Part shown: piece by piece, positions 1 through 6,990 of the stretch
Layout of the letters: every line of letters begins with the position of its first letter
How positions within the stretch are numbered: the first letter of the stretch is position 1
Assembly: GCA_018384375.1 (NCBI GenBank)
Contig: JAHAYJ010000045.1
Span: 1-34,301, forward strand
Origin: Lachnospiraceae bacterium
Lineage (GTDB): Bacteria; Bacillota; Clostridia; Lachnospirales; Lachnospiraceae
Direction: 5' to 3'
DNA length: 34,301 nt
Notes under the pieces: generated by a model
Told to the model about the DNA's origin: nothing
What the model saw: the letters and a program-made list of their open reading frames with translations, nothing else
The model's database searches: none
Position numbers and translations under genes: made by a program

Positions 1-1319
1 ACTTCCCCGTTTTTGGTTATCTCTTCCGTATAAATATGATCCAGATTATAGCGTGCAATCCAGTAATCGGGATGCGCGAAGGAAAAAATCAGGTAAAGTA
101 CTGTCACAACAAGGATGCAGTATTTCACCAGAGGAAATTCTGACTGATAAATGGAAATAATGGTTCCGGTCATAAGCAGGAAAATGACGAAAAGTGCCCA
201 CAGTACAAATACCCGCAAAAAGGTCAGATGATATACCTGAATGTACAAAAGCATTTTGTAAGCGCTGGAAGTAATCATAATGTAGGTACACAGGGAAATA
301 AAGGTAAGAATTCCTTTTAGCAGTCGGTTTTCACGGAAATACTTCACGCAGGTAAGCACCAATACCAGATTGATCAGGCATACAAATACCAGTTGGAAAA
401 AGCCTTCTCTGGCATACCTGGCGTAGGTATAGCCCTCCGGTAAGCTGCCAAGACCGGCAAACAGATAAATGATCTGGATAGCACTAAACAGCAGATATAC
501 CAGGGAAATCAATCCCGTAAAAGTGATGCCGACAAGAGGCTCGGCAGTTCTTCTATCCTGCACTTCTTCTCTGATATTGTGCTCAGCAAGCTTACAAAGG
601 ATACAGTAAGAAGCAAAAAAGGCAAAAATAAAAAGACCGGTGACTCCCCAGATATCTCCTCCCCATTTCCATGTAAAAATGTCGGAAAATAAGGTATCAA
701 AAATATTTAAAAAAACAATGTCAGCGCTGCATAGAAGTAAACCAATCACCAAAAGCAAAGGCACGGCGATTAACAGGCCAAAAAGAATATATTTTCCTTT
801 TCCCTCTGACTTTCCGACCTTTTCCTTTTTTCTTATTTCCAAGAAATTCACAAGGTCTGTGAAGGGGCGAAAGATAAAGCCGATACCGGTAAAAACAACA
901 TTAGCAATAGCCCCCAGATATTTGGAGATATCCCATCTTTTATCTTCATAAAGGCTGTGAAGAACCAGATAAAAGAAAAGCAGAAAGATTCCCGTTTTAT
1001 TGAAGAGAATCAGCACCCAGCTGTCTGTGCAGCAGGTGGAAAAGCCAAGTAAAATAAGGCTAACGGTAATAAAAATGGAAAAGCCTTTGACGGCGGTTCC
1101 TGACCTTTTCAAATATAAGAAGAAAAACAAGCAGGTTCCGCCTACGAAAAAAGGGTAGGTAATGCCGGATGCGTTCTTATATAAGAAAAGAGTGTATAGA
1201 AATGCATAGATCAGACTTCCGATACCCATGAAAGGAAACAAGGGATTTAATATTTTTGCGGATTTTAAATCCTCTCCCGGAACACCCCAGGGGATAGAAT
1301 CATGTTTTACAGGTTCCAT
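1..1319 (-). CDS. DUF4173-family integral membrane protein, 3' end cut by window
   Basis: An open frame runs without a stop from an ATG at 1319 to the window edge, about 439 residues, so the C-terminus is missing. GGAGG lies just upstream of the ATG. The protein starts with a short polar segment and then carries many hydrophobic spans, broken by a charged cytoplasmic loop (roughly residues 155-175, rich in Lys and Glu). The stretch around GYTYARYAREGFFQL resembles the conserved core of the DUF4153/DUF4173 family; its biochemical role is unknown. It is the last visible gene of an operon with the DUF2975 protein and the XRE regulator. The family call rests on recalled similarity; the membrane nature is clear from the translation. 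Confidence 0.75.
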   Translation of the reverse strand, partial: MEPVKHDSIPWGVPGEDLKSAKILNPLFPFMGIGSLIYAFLYTLFLYKNASGITYPFFVGGTCLFFFLYLKRSGTAVKGFSIFITVSLILLGFSTCCTDSWVLILFNKTGIFLLFFYLVLHSLYEDKRWDISKYLGAIANVVFTGIGFIFRPFTDLVNFLEIRKKEKVGKSEGKGKYILFGLLIAVPLLLVIGLLLCSADIVFLNIFDTLFSDIFTWKWGGDIWGVTGLFIFAFFASYCILCKLAEHNIREEVQDRRTAEPLVGITFTGLISLVYLLFSAIQIIYLFAGLGSLPEGYTYARYAREGFFQLVFVCLINLVLVLTCVKYFRENRLLKGILTFISLCTYIMITSSAYKMLLYIQVYHLTFLRVFVLWALFVIFLLMTGTIISIYQSEFPLVKYCILVVTVLYLIFSFAHPDYWIARYNLDHIYTEEITKNGE

Positions 1320-1340
1320 AATTGACCTCCTTAATAATTT

Positions 1341-1457
1341 TTACATTGGAAACTCCAGCCATTCCATGGCTCTGGTAATTTTTGTGAAAATGCTTCCACC
1401 GGCATAATACCAGATGTATCCGCCAAGGCTGTCATCAAACTTAATCTTCTTCCACAT
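1341..1457 (-). CDS. possible 38-aa small protein overlapping the XRE regulator gene
   Basis: A short frame starts at ATG 1457, inside the last codons of the XRE regulator but in another frame, and ends at TAA 1341. It fills nearly all of the gap before the DUF4173 gene. The peptide is MWKKIKFDDS followed by a Gly/Tyr/Trp-rich middle (LGGYIWYYAGGSIF) and a C-terminal segment TRAMEWLEFPM. A GGAG lies only one base before the ATG, too close for normal initiation, so translation would depend on coupling to the upstream gene. The composition looks protein-like rather than random. It could also be the remnant of a longer C-terminus. I do not recognise the family. Confidence 0.4.
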   Translation of the reverse strand: MWKKIKFDDSLGGYIWYYAGGSIFTKITRAMEWLEFPM

Positions 1458-1650
1458 ACTCCAGAATATCTCCCGGCTGGCAGTGAAGTGCTTTACAGAT
1501 TGCATCCAGGGTTGAAAAGCGTATAGCTTTTGCTTTGTTATTTTTTAATATGGAAAGGTTGGCAAGGGTGATATCTACTTCATTTGCAAGTTCGGTCAAC
1601 CCCTTTTTCTGCTTCGCCATTTCTACATCCAAATTAATTCTGATTGCCAT
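1441..1650 (-). CDS. XRE/Cro-type helix-turn-helix regulator (YozG-like)
   Basis: A 69-residue protein consisting almost entirely of one HTH domain: LTELANEVDITLANLSILKNN forms the recognition region, and LDAICKALHCQPGDILEY is the typical end of the XRE domain. AGGAGGT sits four bases before the ATG, and the start is only 9 bases after the stop of the DUF2975 gene, so the two are translated from one message. In Bacillus subtilis the similar YozG is also encoded beside a DUF2975 protein (YoaS). It probably controls its own operon; the palindrome over the promoter at 2185-2200 is a candidate operator, which is inference. Confidence 0.9.
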   Translation of the reverse strand: MAIRINLDVEMAKQKKGLTELANEVDITLANLSILKNNKAKAIRFSTLDAICKALHCQPGDILEYVEED

Positions 1651-1659
1651 GGGTACCTC

Positions 1660-2106
1660 CTAAATTGTCAGATCATTTTCTTGTTTATAGTTGACAGCTG
1701 TTTGAAATACCTGAGAGAGCACTTTGCTGAAAAGACCGGCAATCACAAAAACCAGTATGACGATCAGGACGGCAGGCGTCATATAAAGAAACAGACGGCA
1801 GCAGGTAATAACGGCAATGCAAAAGCTGTATGTACCCATTTTTCGAAGACTGTTCACATTTTCCGGAATAAAGCAATTATCATCCAGTACCGAGCGAAAC
1901 ATTTTGCGAAGCTCGCGGATGATCAGCACTGCTAATATGCCTGATAAGATAAAGATAACACTTAAGCTTATGACATTATTTCCAAAGTAGGAGTTGTAAT
2001 TGCCGTACCAGGAAATAATCAAAGGAACCAAAATCGTTACAATGATTCCCGCATAATAAAGAAAATCGAGTAATATTTTAGTAAAAACAGTTAATTTGCG
2101 ATTCAT
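1660..2106 (-). CDS. DUF2975 membrane protein (YoaS-like)
   Basis: A 148-residue protein with four predicted membrane spans. Between spans two and three lies the family's conserved cytoplasmic loop, here DDNCFIPENVNSLRKMG. I place the start at ATG 2106 because GGAGGA lies seven bases upstream; an earlier in-frame ATG at 2124 lies before that ribosome site. It is the first gene of the operon DUF2975-XRE-DUF4173. Function is unknown; family members are usually paired with a small XRE regulator and may sense or modulate a membrane signal for it (inference). Confidence 0.88.
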   Translation of the reverse strand: MNRKLTVFTKILLDFLYYAGIIVTILVPLIISWYGNYNSYFGNNVISLSVIFILSGILAVLIIRELRKMFRSVLDDNCFIPENVNSLRKMGTYSFCIAVITCCRLFLYMTPAVLIVILVFVIAGLFSKVLSQVFQTAVNYKQENDLTI

Positions 2107-2158
2107 AAATAATCCTCCATGCAAGAATTGCGCTTATTTATTTCTGAAGCTTAATTGG

Positions 2159-2187
2159 AATATATCACCAATGAAATTGATTGTCAA
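2159..2187 (-). promoter_or_regulatory. sigma-A promoter of the DUF2975 operon
   Basis: Reading the minus strand, TTGACA (2187-2182) is followed by exactly 17 bases and TATATT (2164-2159). A start site near 2152 would give a leader of about 45 bases before ATG 2106. The -35 box shares bases with the palindrome at 2185-2200. Confidence 0.75.
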
Positions 2188-2217
2188 TAAATATTTATTG
2201 TTATTCGATAAATATTT
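2185..2217. promoter_or_regulatory. palindromic operator candidate
   Basis: CAATAAATATTTATTG at 2185-2200 is a perfect 16-bp palindrome whose edge overlaps the -35 box of the DUF2975 promoter. A partial second copy (ATAAATATTT) follows at 2208-2217, 20 bases downstream of the matching bases, so both would lie on one face of the helix. The placement suits repression by the XRE regulator of the same operon; the binding protein is inferred. Confidence 0.5.
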
Positions 2218-2304
2218 TCTGAAAGTCAATAATATTGTGGTAATGTTAATAAAATGTAAAGATTTTTATTTTTAAAGAATTATAGAAAAAAATGAAAGAA
2301 TGTG

Positions 2305-2313
2305 TGATACAAT
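2305..2313 (+). promoter_or_regulatory. extended -10 promoter candidate for the DUF1538 gene
   Basis: TGATACAAT contains an extended -10 (TG-N-TACAAT, hexamer 2308-2313) about 47 bases before the TTG start at 2360. No good -35 box is present at the usual distance. Confidence 0.4.
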
Positions 2314-2359
2314 GAATGTAACAGAAAATATGGTATCTTAAGAAAGGCGTCTGATCGTA

Positions 2360-3898
2360 TTGCAGTTTAACCGTTCAAAATTCAAAGAAAAGTTATTTGA
2401 AACCTTAAAAGCAGTTTTTCCCATACTGGCAATTGTTTTGCTCTTGTGCTTTTCAATTGCACCGATACCACCCAGTATTTTAATGACATTTTTAATCGGG
2501 GCGGTTCTTTTAACTGTGGGAATGCTGCTTTTTAATGTTGGTGTGGAAATGTCCATGACACCCATGGGAGAAAGGGTCGGAACAATTATAACCCGTTCCA
2601 AAAAGCTTCCGGTTATTATCGTGATCAGTTTTATTATGGGTTTCATCATTACCATTTCAGAACCGGATTTACAGGTACTGGCACAGCAGGTTCCCTCCAT
2701 ACCGAATATGGTATTGATATTGGCGGTAGCAACGGGTGTTGGCGCATTTTTGATCATAGCGCTTCTCCGTATGCTCTTCAGTATTGCATTAAGGCATTTG
2801 CTGGTGATTTTTTATTTAGCCATATTTGTACTGGCACTGTTTGTTCCCGGTGATTTTCTTGCTATTGCATTCGATTCCGGCGGCGTGACCACCGGACCGA
2901 TGACAGTACCGTTTATCATGGCTTTTGGTATTGGTATTGCAGCAATCCGAAGCGATAAGCATGCAGCAGATGACAGCTTTGGTCTTGTTGCACTTTGTTC
3001 GATAGGACCTATTTTGTCAGTGCTGATTCTTGGAATGATCTACAATCCGGGACAGAGTGAGCAGGTATCCGAGGCAATTCCGGTAATTGATAATACGGTA
3101 GAGCTATGGAGGTTGTTTGCTGTGGAATTTCCTACTTACATAAAAGAAATGGCAATCTCACTTTTTCCCATCGTTGCCTTCTTTGGAGTCTTTCAGTTGA
3201 TTTCAAGGGATATCAATAAGAGAATGCTGATCAAGATCGGAATCGGTCTTGTATACACCTATGCAGGTCTGGTGCTCTTCCTGACAGGGGTAAATGTGGG
3301 ATTTATGCCTGCCGGAAACTATCTGGGACAGACCATAGCGGGCCTTTCTTACTCCTGGATCATTGTTCCCATTGGCATGATCATCGGCTATTTCATTGTA
3401 TTGGCAGAACCGGCGGTATTCGTACTGACAAGACAGGTGGAGGAGATGACCTCCGGGGCTATTTCAGCAAGGGCAATGGGACTGAGTCTTTCTATAGGTG
3501 TTGCTGTATCAGTAGGGCTTGCGATGGTCAGAGTACTTACCGGAATTTCTATTCTCTGGTTTCTGGTACCGGGATATGCAATTGCTTTGATCCTTACCAT
3601 TTTTGTTCCGAAAATATTTACCGCTATTGCATTTGACTCCGGTGGTGTGGCATCCGGGCCCATGACAGCAACCTTCCTTCTTCCCTTTGCGATGGGTGCC
3701 TGTGAAGCACTGGGCGGTAACATTATCACCGATGCATTTGGTATTGTGGCAATGGTAGCTATGACTCCTCTTATCACAATTCAAGTGATGGGTGTGGTGT
3801 TTAAGCTGAAGGAAAGCAGTCTACATAAGGCAGCAGGATACCGAAAAGGTTACATTCCTCTGGATGCTTACGGAGATATGGAAATTATTGAGTTATAA
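2360..3898 (+). CDS. DUF1538 membrane protein, two-repeat transporter-like
   Basis: A 512-residue polytopic membrane protein. The start is TTG at 2360, with AAGAAAGG about ten bases upstream; no ATG alternative fits. The protein is an internal duplication: the motif AFDSGGVxxGPMTxxF occurs near residue 171 and again near 421, and EPxxxVLxxQV near 100 and again near 349, so the repeat unit is about 250 residues. Conserved small and acidic residues inside membrane segments suggest a transporter, but the substrate is unknown. The PII-like gene begins 32 bases downstream, so the pair is probably co-transcribed and the PII-like protein may gate this one (inference). Family call is confident; function is not. 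Confidence 0.85.
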   Translation: MQFNRSKFKEKLFETLKAVFPILAIVLLLCFSIAPIPPSILMTFLIGAVLLTVGMLLFNVGVEMSMTPMGERVGTIITRSKKLPVIIVISFIMGFIITISEPDLQVLAQQVPSIPNMVLILAVATGVGAFLIIALLRMLFSIALRHLLVIFYLAIFVLALFVPGDFLAIAFDSGGVTTGPMTVPFIMAFGIGIAAIRSDKHAADDSFGLVALCSIGPILSVLILGMIYNPGQSEQVSEAIPVIDNTVELWRLFAVEFPTYIKEMAISLFPIVAFFGVFQLISRDINKRMLIKIGIGLVYTYAGLVLFLTGVNVGFMPAGNYLGQTIAGLSYSWIIVPIGMIIGYFIVLAEPAVFVLTRQVEEMTSGAISARAMGLSLSIGVAVSVGLAMVRVLTGISILWFLVPGYAIALILTIFVPKIFTAIAFDSGGVASGPMTATFLLPFAMGACEALGGNIITDAFGIVAMVAMTPLITIQVMGVVFKLKESSLHKAAGYRKGYIPLDAYGDMEIIEL

Positions 3899-3930
3899 TG
3901 ATAGAGATGATTTGGCCTTAAAGTGGCAGA

Positions 3931-4620
3931 ATGAGAGTAAGTATGGGAAATTTATTTTTGATGACGACAATTGTCGATCGAAAGGTGGCAAAGAAATATT
4001 CGGAGCTGTATAAAGAGAATGAGCAGCATGTGATGTTTGTAACACTTGGGTCCGGAACAGCTGCCAATGAGATCTTGGATTATCTGGGACTTGAAAATAC
4101 GGAAAAGGCGGTCATCTTTTCTGTGCAAGAGGAAAGTGCCTGGCAGAAAATCAAAAGGCAGCTGCAACAGAAGCTTAAAATTGATGCACCCGGAGGAGGA
4201 ATTGCATTTACAATTCCTTTAAGCAGTATTGGCGGCAAGAAGACGCTTCAGTTTCTTTTGGAAGGACAGAATTATCAGAAAGAGGAGGAATCAACCTTGA
4301 AGGACACGGTACATGAGCTTATTGTTGTGATTGCAGATCAGGGAAATATAGAACTGATTATGGATGCGGCAAGAGGAGCAGGCGCATATGGAGGAACTGT
4401 TATCCACGCAAAGGGAACGGGTATGGAACAGGCGGAAAAGTTTATGGGAGTTTCCCTGGCAGCCGAAAAGGAAATGATTTTCATTGTGACCAGAAAGGAA
4501 CAGAAAAATGAAATAATGAGGGCCATTATGGAGAAAGCAGGACTGAACAGCCGGGCAAAGTCTATTGTGTTTTCTCTTCCTGTGACGGACACAGCAGGAC
4601 TTCGTCTGATTGAGGATTAA
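3931..4620 (+). CDS. tandem PII-like signalling protein (P-II family)
   Basis: A 229-residue soluble protein with two ferredoxin-like PII-type halves, roughly residues 1-105 and 125-229. The second half has the clearest PII features: HELIVVIADQGNIELIMDAA for the first strand-helix, then a glycine-rich turn GAGAYGGTVIHAKGTG and a later strand EKEMIFIVTRKE. The uridylylation T-loop Tyr of classical GlnB is not visible. Canonical PII proteins are about 112 residues and trimeric; a fused dimer of domains is unusual. The gene directly follows the DUF1538 gene, which suggests it regulates that membrane protein in response to a nucleotide or metabolite. The start is uncertain: ATG 3931 and ATG 3943 both lack a strong ribosome site. 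Confidence 0.75.
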   Translation: MRVSMGNLFLMTTIVDRKVAKKYSELYKENEQHVMFVTLGSGTAANEILDYLGLENTEKAVIFSVQEESAWQKIKRQLQQKLKIDAPGGGIAFTIPLSSIGGKKTLQFLLEGQNYQKEEESTLKDTVHELIVVIADQGNIELIMDAARGAGAYGGTVIHAKGTGMEQAEKFMGVSLAAEKEMIFIVTRKEQKNEIMRAIMEKAGLNSRAKSIVFSLPVTDTAGLRLIED

Positions 4621-4647
4621 GTCACAATTTTATCTCTTATATGGATT

Positions 4648-4674
4648 AAGCGAGTCAAATGGCTCGCTTTTTTG
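4648..4674 (+). terminator. Rho-independent terminator after the PII-like gene
   Basis: AAGCGAG (4648-4654) pairs with CTCGCTT (4663-4669) around an 8-base loop, and a T-run follows to 4674. It lies 28 bases past the stop codon. Confidence 0.85.
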
Positions 4675-4825
4675 TGTGTAATAGGATGAAAATAAACCGG
4701 TGTTAAGATAATGTTAAAAGAATGACAATAATACGTTAAGAAATTGCTTAAGCTATGGAACGAAAAAAAAGAAAATGTTACAGTCAACCTATCAGAAGTA
4801 AAAACAAAAAACAGGAGGACAAAGC

Positions 4826-4906
4826 ATGGATATCTGGGCGGTGATCGCAATTATCATATGTGCTGTTGGCTTCATCTGGGGAATCATTTTTGAGAATAAG
4901 AAGTAG
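4826..4906 (+). CDS. 26-aa single-span membrane peptide
   Basis: ATG at 4826 follows an excellent ribosome site (AGGAGGAC, spacing about six) and opens a 26-codon frame ending in TAG. The peptide MDIWAVIAIIICAVGFIWG is a membrane span, closed by a short charged tail IIFENKK. A second peptide of the same design follows 31 bases later, then a strong terminator, so this is a discrete transcription unit. The size and layout resemble type I toxins, small membrane regulators, or small subunits such as KdpF, but the sequence matches none that I can name. The good ribosome site is the main reason to call it real. Confidence 0.6.
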   Translation: MDIWAVIAIIICAVGFIWGIIFENKK

Positions 4907-4937
4907 GAAAAAGGAAGATTTGGGAGGAGGAAAGAAA

Positions 4938-5027
4938 ATGTCAGCAGCTTCAGTTATTATAGTAGGAGTGACTTTTATATCACTTGCATTTTGCCTGATC
5001 TATTCTTTTAAAGATAAGACAAAGTAA
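4938..5027 (+). CDS. 29-aa single-span membrane peptide
   Basis: GGGAGGAGGAAAG stands seven bases before ATG 4938, giving a 29-codon frame. The peptide has one hydrophobic span, ASVIIVGVTFISLAFCLIY, followed by a Lys-rich tail SFKDKTK, which predicts an outside N-terminus and cytoplasmic C-terminus. It is the partner of the peptide at 4826-4906; the two are similar in length and layout but not in sequence. The long hairpin at 5049-5105 ends the unit. I do not recognise the family. Confidence 0.6.
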   Translation: MSAASVIIVGVTFISLAFCLIYSFKDKTK

Positions 5028-5048
5028 TTTTTGATAAGCAGATGAAAG

Positions 5049-5107
5049 CCCACGGATATTGGAATGAAAGCCTGTATAAGGAATCATATCAATATCCGTG
5101 GGTTTTT
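5049..5107 (+). terminator. 13-bp hairpin terminator after the two micro-ORFs
   Basis: CCCACGGATATTG (5049-5061) and CAATATCCGTGGG (5090-5102) form a perfect 13-bp stem with a 28-base loop, followed by TTTTTAG. On the minus strand the hairpin lacks a U-run, so it serves mainly the plus-strand peptides. Confidence 0.85.
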
Positions 5108-5116
5108 AGTTTGTGA

Positions 5117-5887
5117 TCAGAATGAATCGGTAGTTTTGAGCAGTAATCCTACCGGACAATGATCCGATCCGAAGACATCCTTATAGATCAAGGCATCCTC
5201 CAGAAAATCGTTTAGCTTTTCGGAAACCATGAAGTAGTCAATCCGCCACCCTGCATTTTTTTCTCTTGCGTGAAAGCGGTAGGACCACCAGGAGTAAGCT
5301 CCTTCAAGGTCAGGATAGAAGTAGCGGAAGGTATCTGTAAAACCGGCCTTGGTAAGTCTGGTAAATTTTTCTCTTTCTTCATCTGTAAAACCGGCATTTT
5401 TCCGGTTGGTCTTCGGATTCTTTAAGTCAATTTCCTTGTGTGCCACATTTAAGTCGCCACAGAATATTACCGGTTTCTTTTCCTCCAGCTTTTTGAGATA
5501 AGCAAGAAAATCATTCTCCCAAGTCATGCGGTAGTCCAGTCTCCTTAATTCATCCTGGGAGTTTGGGGTATAGACGGTGATTACATAATAGGGTTCAAAT
5601 TCAAGAGTAATGACACGCCCTTCCCGGTCATGCTTATCAATGCCGATGCCGTAGGAAACAGACAGAGGTTCTTCCTTTGTAAATATAGCAGTGCCGGAGT
5701 AGCCCTTTTTTTCAGCATAGTTCCAATATTGATGATAGCCGGGAAGCTCTAAGGTAAGCTGCCCTTCCTGCAGCTTGGTTTCCTGCAGACAGAAAATATC
5801 AGCATCTGCCTCCTTAAAGAAGTCCATGAAGCCTTTATCCTTGCAGGCGCGAAGTCCGTTTACGTTCCAGGAAATTAGTTTTTTCAT
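5117..5887 (-). CDS. exoA: exodeoxyribonuclease III / AP endonuclease
   Basis: A 256-residue member of the Xth/ExoA family, which cleaves DNA at abasic sites and removes 3' blocks during base excision repair. Visible motifs: [10 protein letters not shown] with Asn8, CLQETKL with the metal-binding Glu36, [21 protein letters not shown] with the catalytic Asp/Asn pair, and the closing GSDHCPVGL with Asp242 and His243. Length is normal for the family. I use ATG 5887 because AAAGGAC is well placed before it; an upstream in-frame ATG (5911) would sit before that ribosome site. It follows the SGNH-like gene by 16 bases and probably shares its transcript, although the functions are unrelated. Confidence 0.96.
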   Translation of the reverse strand: MKKLISWNVNGLRACKDKGFMDFFKEADADIFCLQETKLQEGQLTLELPGYHQYWNYAEKKGYSGTAIFTKEEPLSVSYGIGIDKHDREGRVITLEFEPYYVITVYTPNSQDELRRLDYRMTWENDFLAYLKKLEEKKPVIFCGDLNVAHKEIDLKNPKTNRKNAGFTDEEREKFTRLTKAGFTDTFRYFYPDLEGAYSWWSYRFHAREKNAGWRIDYFMVSEKLNDFLEDALIYKDVFGSDHCPVGLLLKTTDSF

Positions 5888-5903
5888 AGATAATGTCCTT
5901 TCT

Positions 5904-6980
5904 TTATTCATCGTATATGTCTACTTTTATTCTATCCTCGTAAGGAATTACCAGTTCTGTAACAATTTCATCTGCCAGAGAGCGCATATCTTCAATGCTT
6001 TCCATATAATTGCTTTCATCAATCCGATTTTTCCCGCTGATCAGACAGTCACAGATATAGTGATTGATGTCAGGTGAAAAATGCAGAATATCCATGTAGT
6101 TTTCAAGATCCAGAATAATTTCCCGGTCATTCTGAAAGTAATAAAAGATCACATTGTCATAAGGGATCAATACTTCCATGGCCCGTTTCATATTGTACAA
6201 ATAGGCGTCCGTATCTCCCTCCCGATAGATGTTATCCCACCACATCATGGAGTATGGGGGAACAAAAATATAGAATGTTGTTTCGGGATGAGACTCAATT
6301 CTGTCTGTGAGGAGTTTTAAATTCCGGTTCAGCAGATCCTTGTAGTAATTTTCAGGTTTCATCTCGGAAACAGAGGGCTTGCGGATGTAAAGACCAAGCA
6401 CCATATCGGAATTAAATTGTTTCCACTGTGCCCAGTTATAGGAATCATTTTCGTCGTAATCACCGATGGTAGAATTGGCGATGAGGTAAGGAATCTTTTC
6501 CAGAAGAACACCCTTATTCAGCCAGTATTCTATATCGTTAAAATAATTGTCATCATACAGATACATGGGACAGCCCGTCAGTTCATAGGTTGTTTCCGGA
6601 TCGGCAACAAGCGCTGCCGGATCAAGATTGTAAAATACATTGCCAAGGTCCTGATGTTCAAAGGCAATATCCAAAAGATAACACAAATCTGCGGTGGCTC
6701 CGTAGGAACGGATTGCCTTGATGACCTTGCAGTCAAAGCCCTGATTGAACCAGTCGTTATAGTAGTTTTCTGCCACGGAGGAGCCTGCAATGACGCTGTC
6801 ATAATCAAAGGTCTTGAGGGAGCCGACGCATTGATATTCCTTATCTGTCAGAACAGCCTTCAGCCCGTGCAGAGGCTTATGATACTGGAAAAAGGGATCA
6901 AACAATACCACTGCCAAAATACAGAGGAATAACAGAATTCCGCTTGATATGAAAAATTGTTTTAAAAACTTTTTTGACAT
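5904..6980 (-). CDS. membrane-anchored SGNH-like acyltransferase partner of the MBOAT
   Basis: A 358-residue protein with one N-terminal span (residues about 9-28) and an extracytoplasmic domain. The sequence [14 protein letters not shown] gives a GxS-type nucleophile (Ser67 or Ser68), and DILHFS near the C-terminus supplies Asp297 and His300 in the DxxH spacing of SGNH hydrolases, so a Ser-His-Asp triad is plausible. In AlgI/AlgJ, PatA/PatB and DltB/DltD systems, the MBOAT moves an acyl group across the membrane and such a partner passes it to a polymer. The gene starts ten bases after the MBOAT stop, with GAGGAT as ribosome site. The acceptor polymer is unknown. Overall sequence is too diverged to assign to AlgJ or DltD. 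Confidence 0.75.
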   Translation of the reverse strand: MSKKFLKQFFISSGILLFLCILAVVLFDPFFQYHKPLHGLKAVLTDKEYQCVGSLKTFDYDSVIAGSSVAENYYNDWFNQGFDCKVIKAIRSYGATADLCYLLDIAFEHQDLGNVFYNLDPAALVADPETTYELTGCPMYLYDDNYFNDIEYWLNKGVLLEKIPYLIANSTIGDYDENDSYNWAQWKQFNSDMVLGLYIRKPSVSEMKPENYYKDLLNRNLKLLTDRIESHPETTFYIFVPPYSMMWWDNIYREGDTDAYLYNMKRAMEVLIPYDNVIFYYFQNDREIILDLENYMDILHFSPDINHYICDCLISGKNRIDESNYMESIEDMRSLADEIVTELVIPYEDRIKVDIYDE

Positions 6981-6990
6981 AGCAATCCTC

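Noticed and set aside
2338-2757. 139-codon minus-strand frame over the start of the DUF1538 gene
   Set aside because: No ribosome site; repetitive Thr/Ile composition arises from the complement of membrane-protein codons.
4735-4760. GCTTAAGC palindrome and TTAAG repeats before the micro-ORFs as an operator
   Set aside because: Short and AT-rich; expected by chance in this sequence, and no promoter could be placed convincingly beside it.
4826-5027. KdpF or a known holin-like toxin for the two micro-ORFs
   Set aside because: Only size and hydrophobicity fit; no kdpABC genes are nearby and the residues do not match the forms I know.
6417-6932. 171-codon plus-strand frame rich in Ile/Val
   Set aside because: Antisense to the SGNH-like gene, which has a clear membrane anchor, catalytic motifs and operon context.
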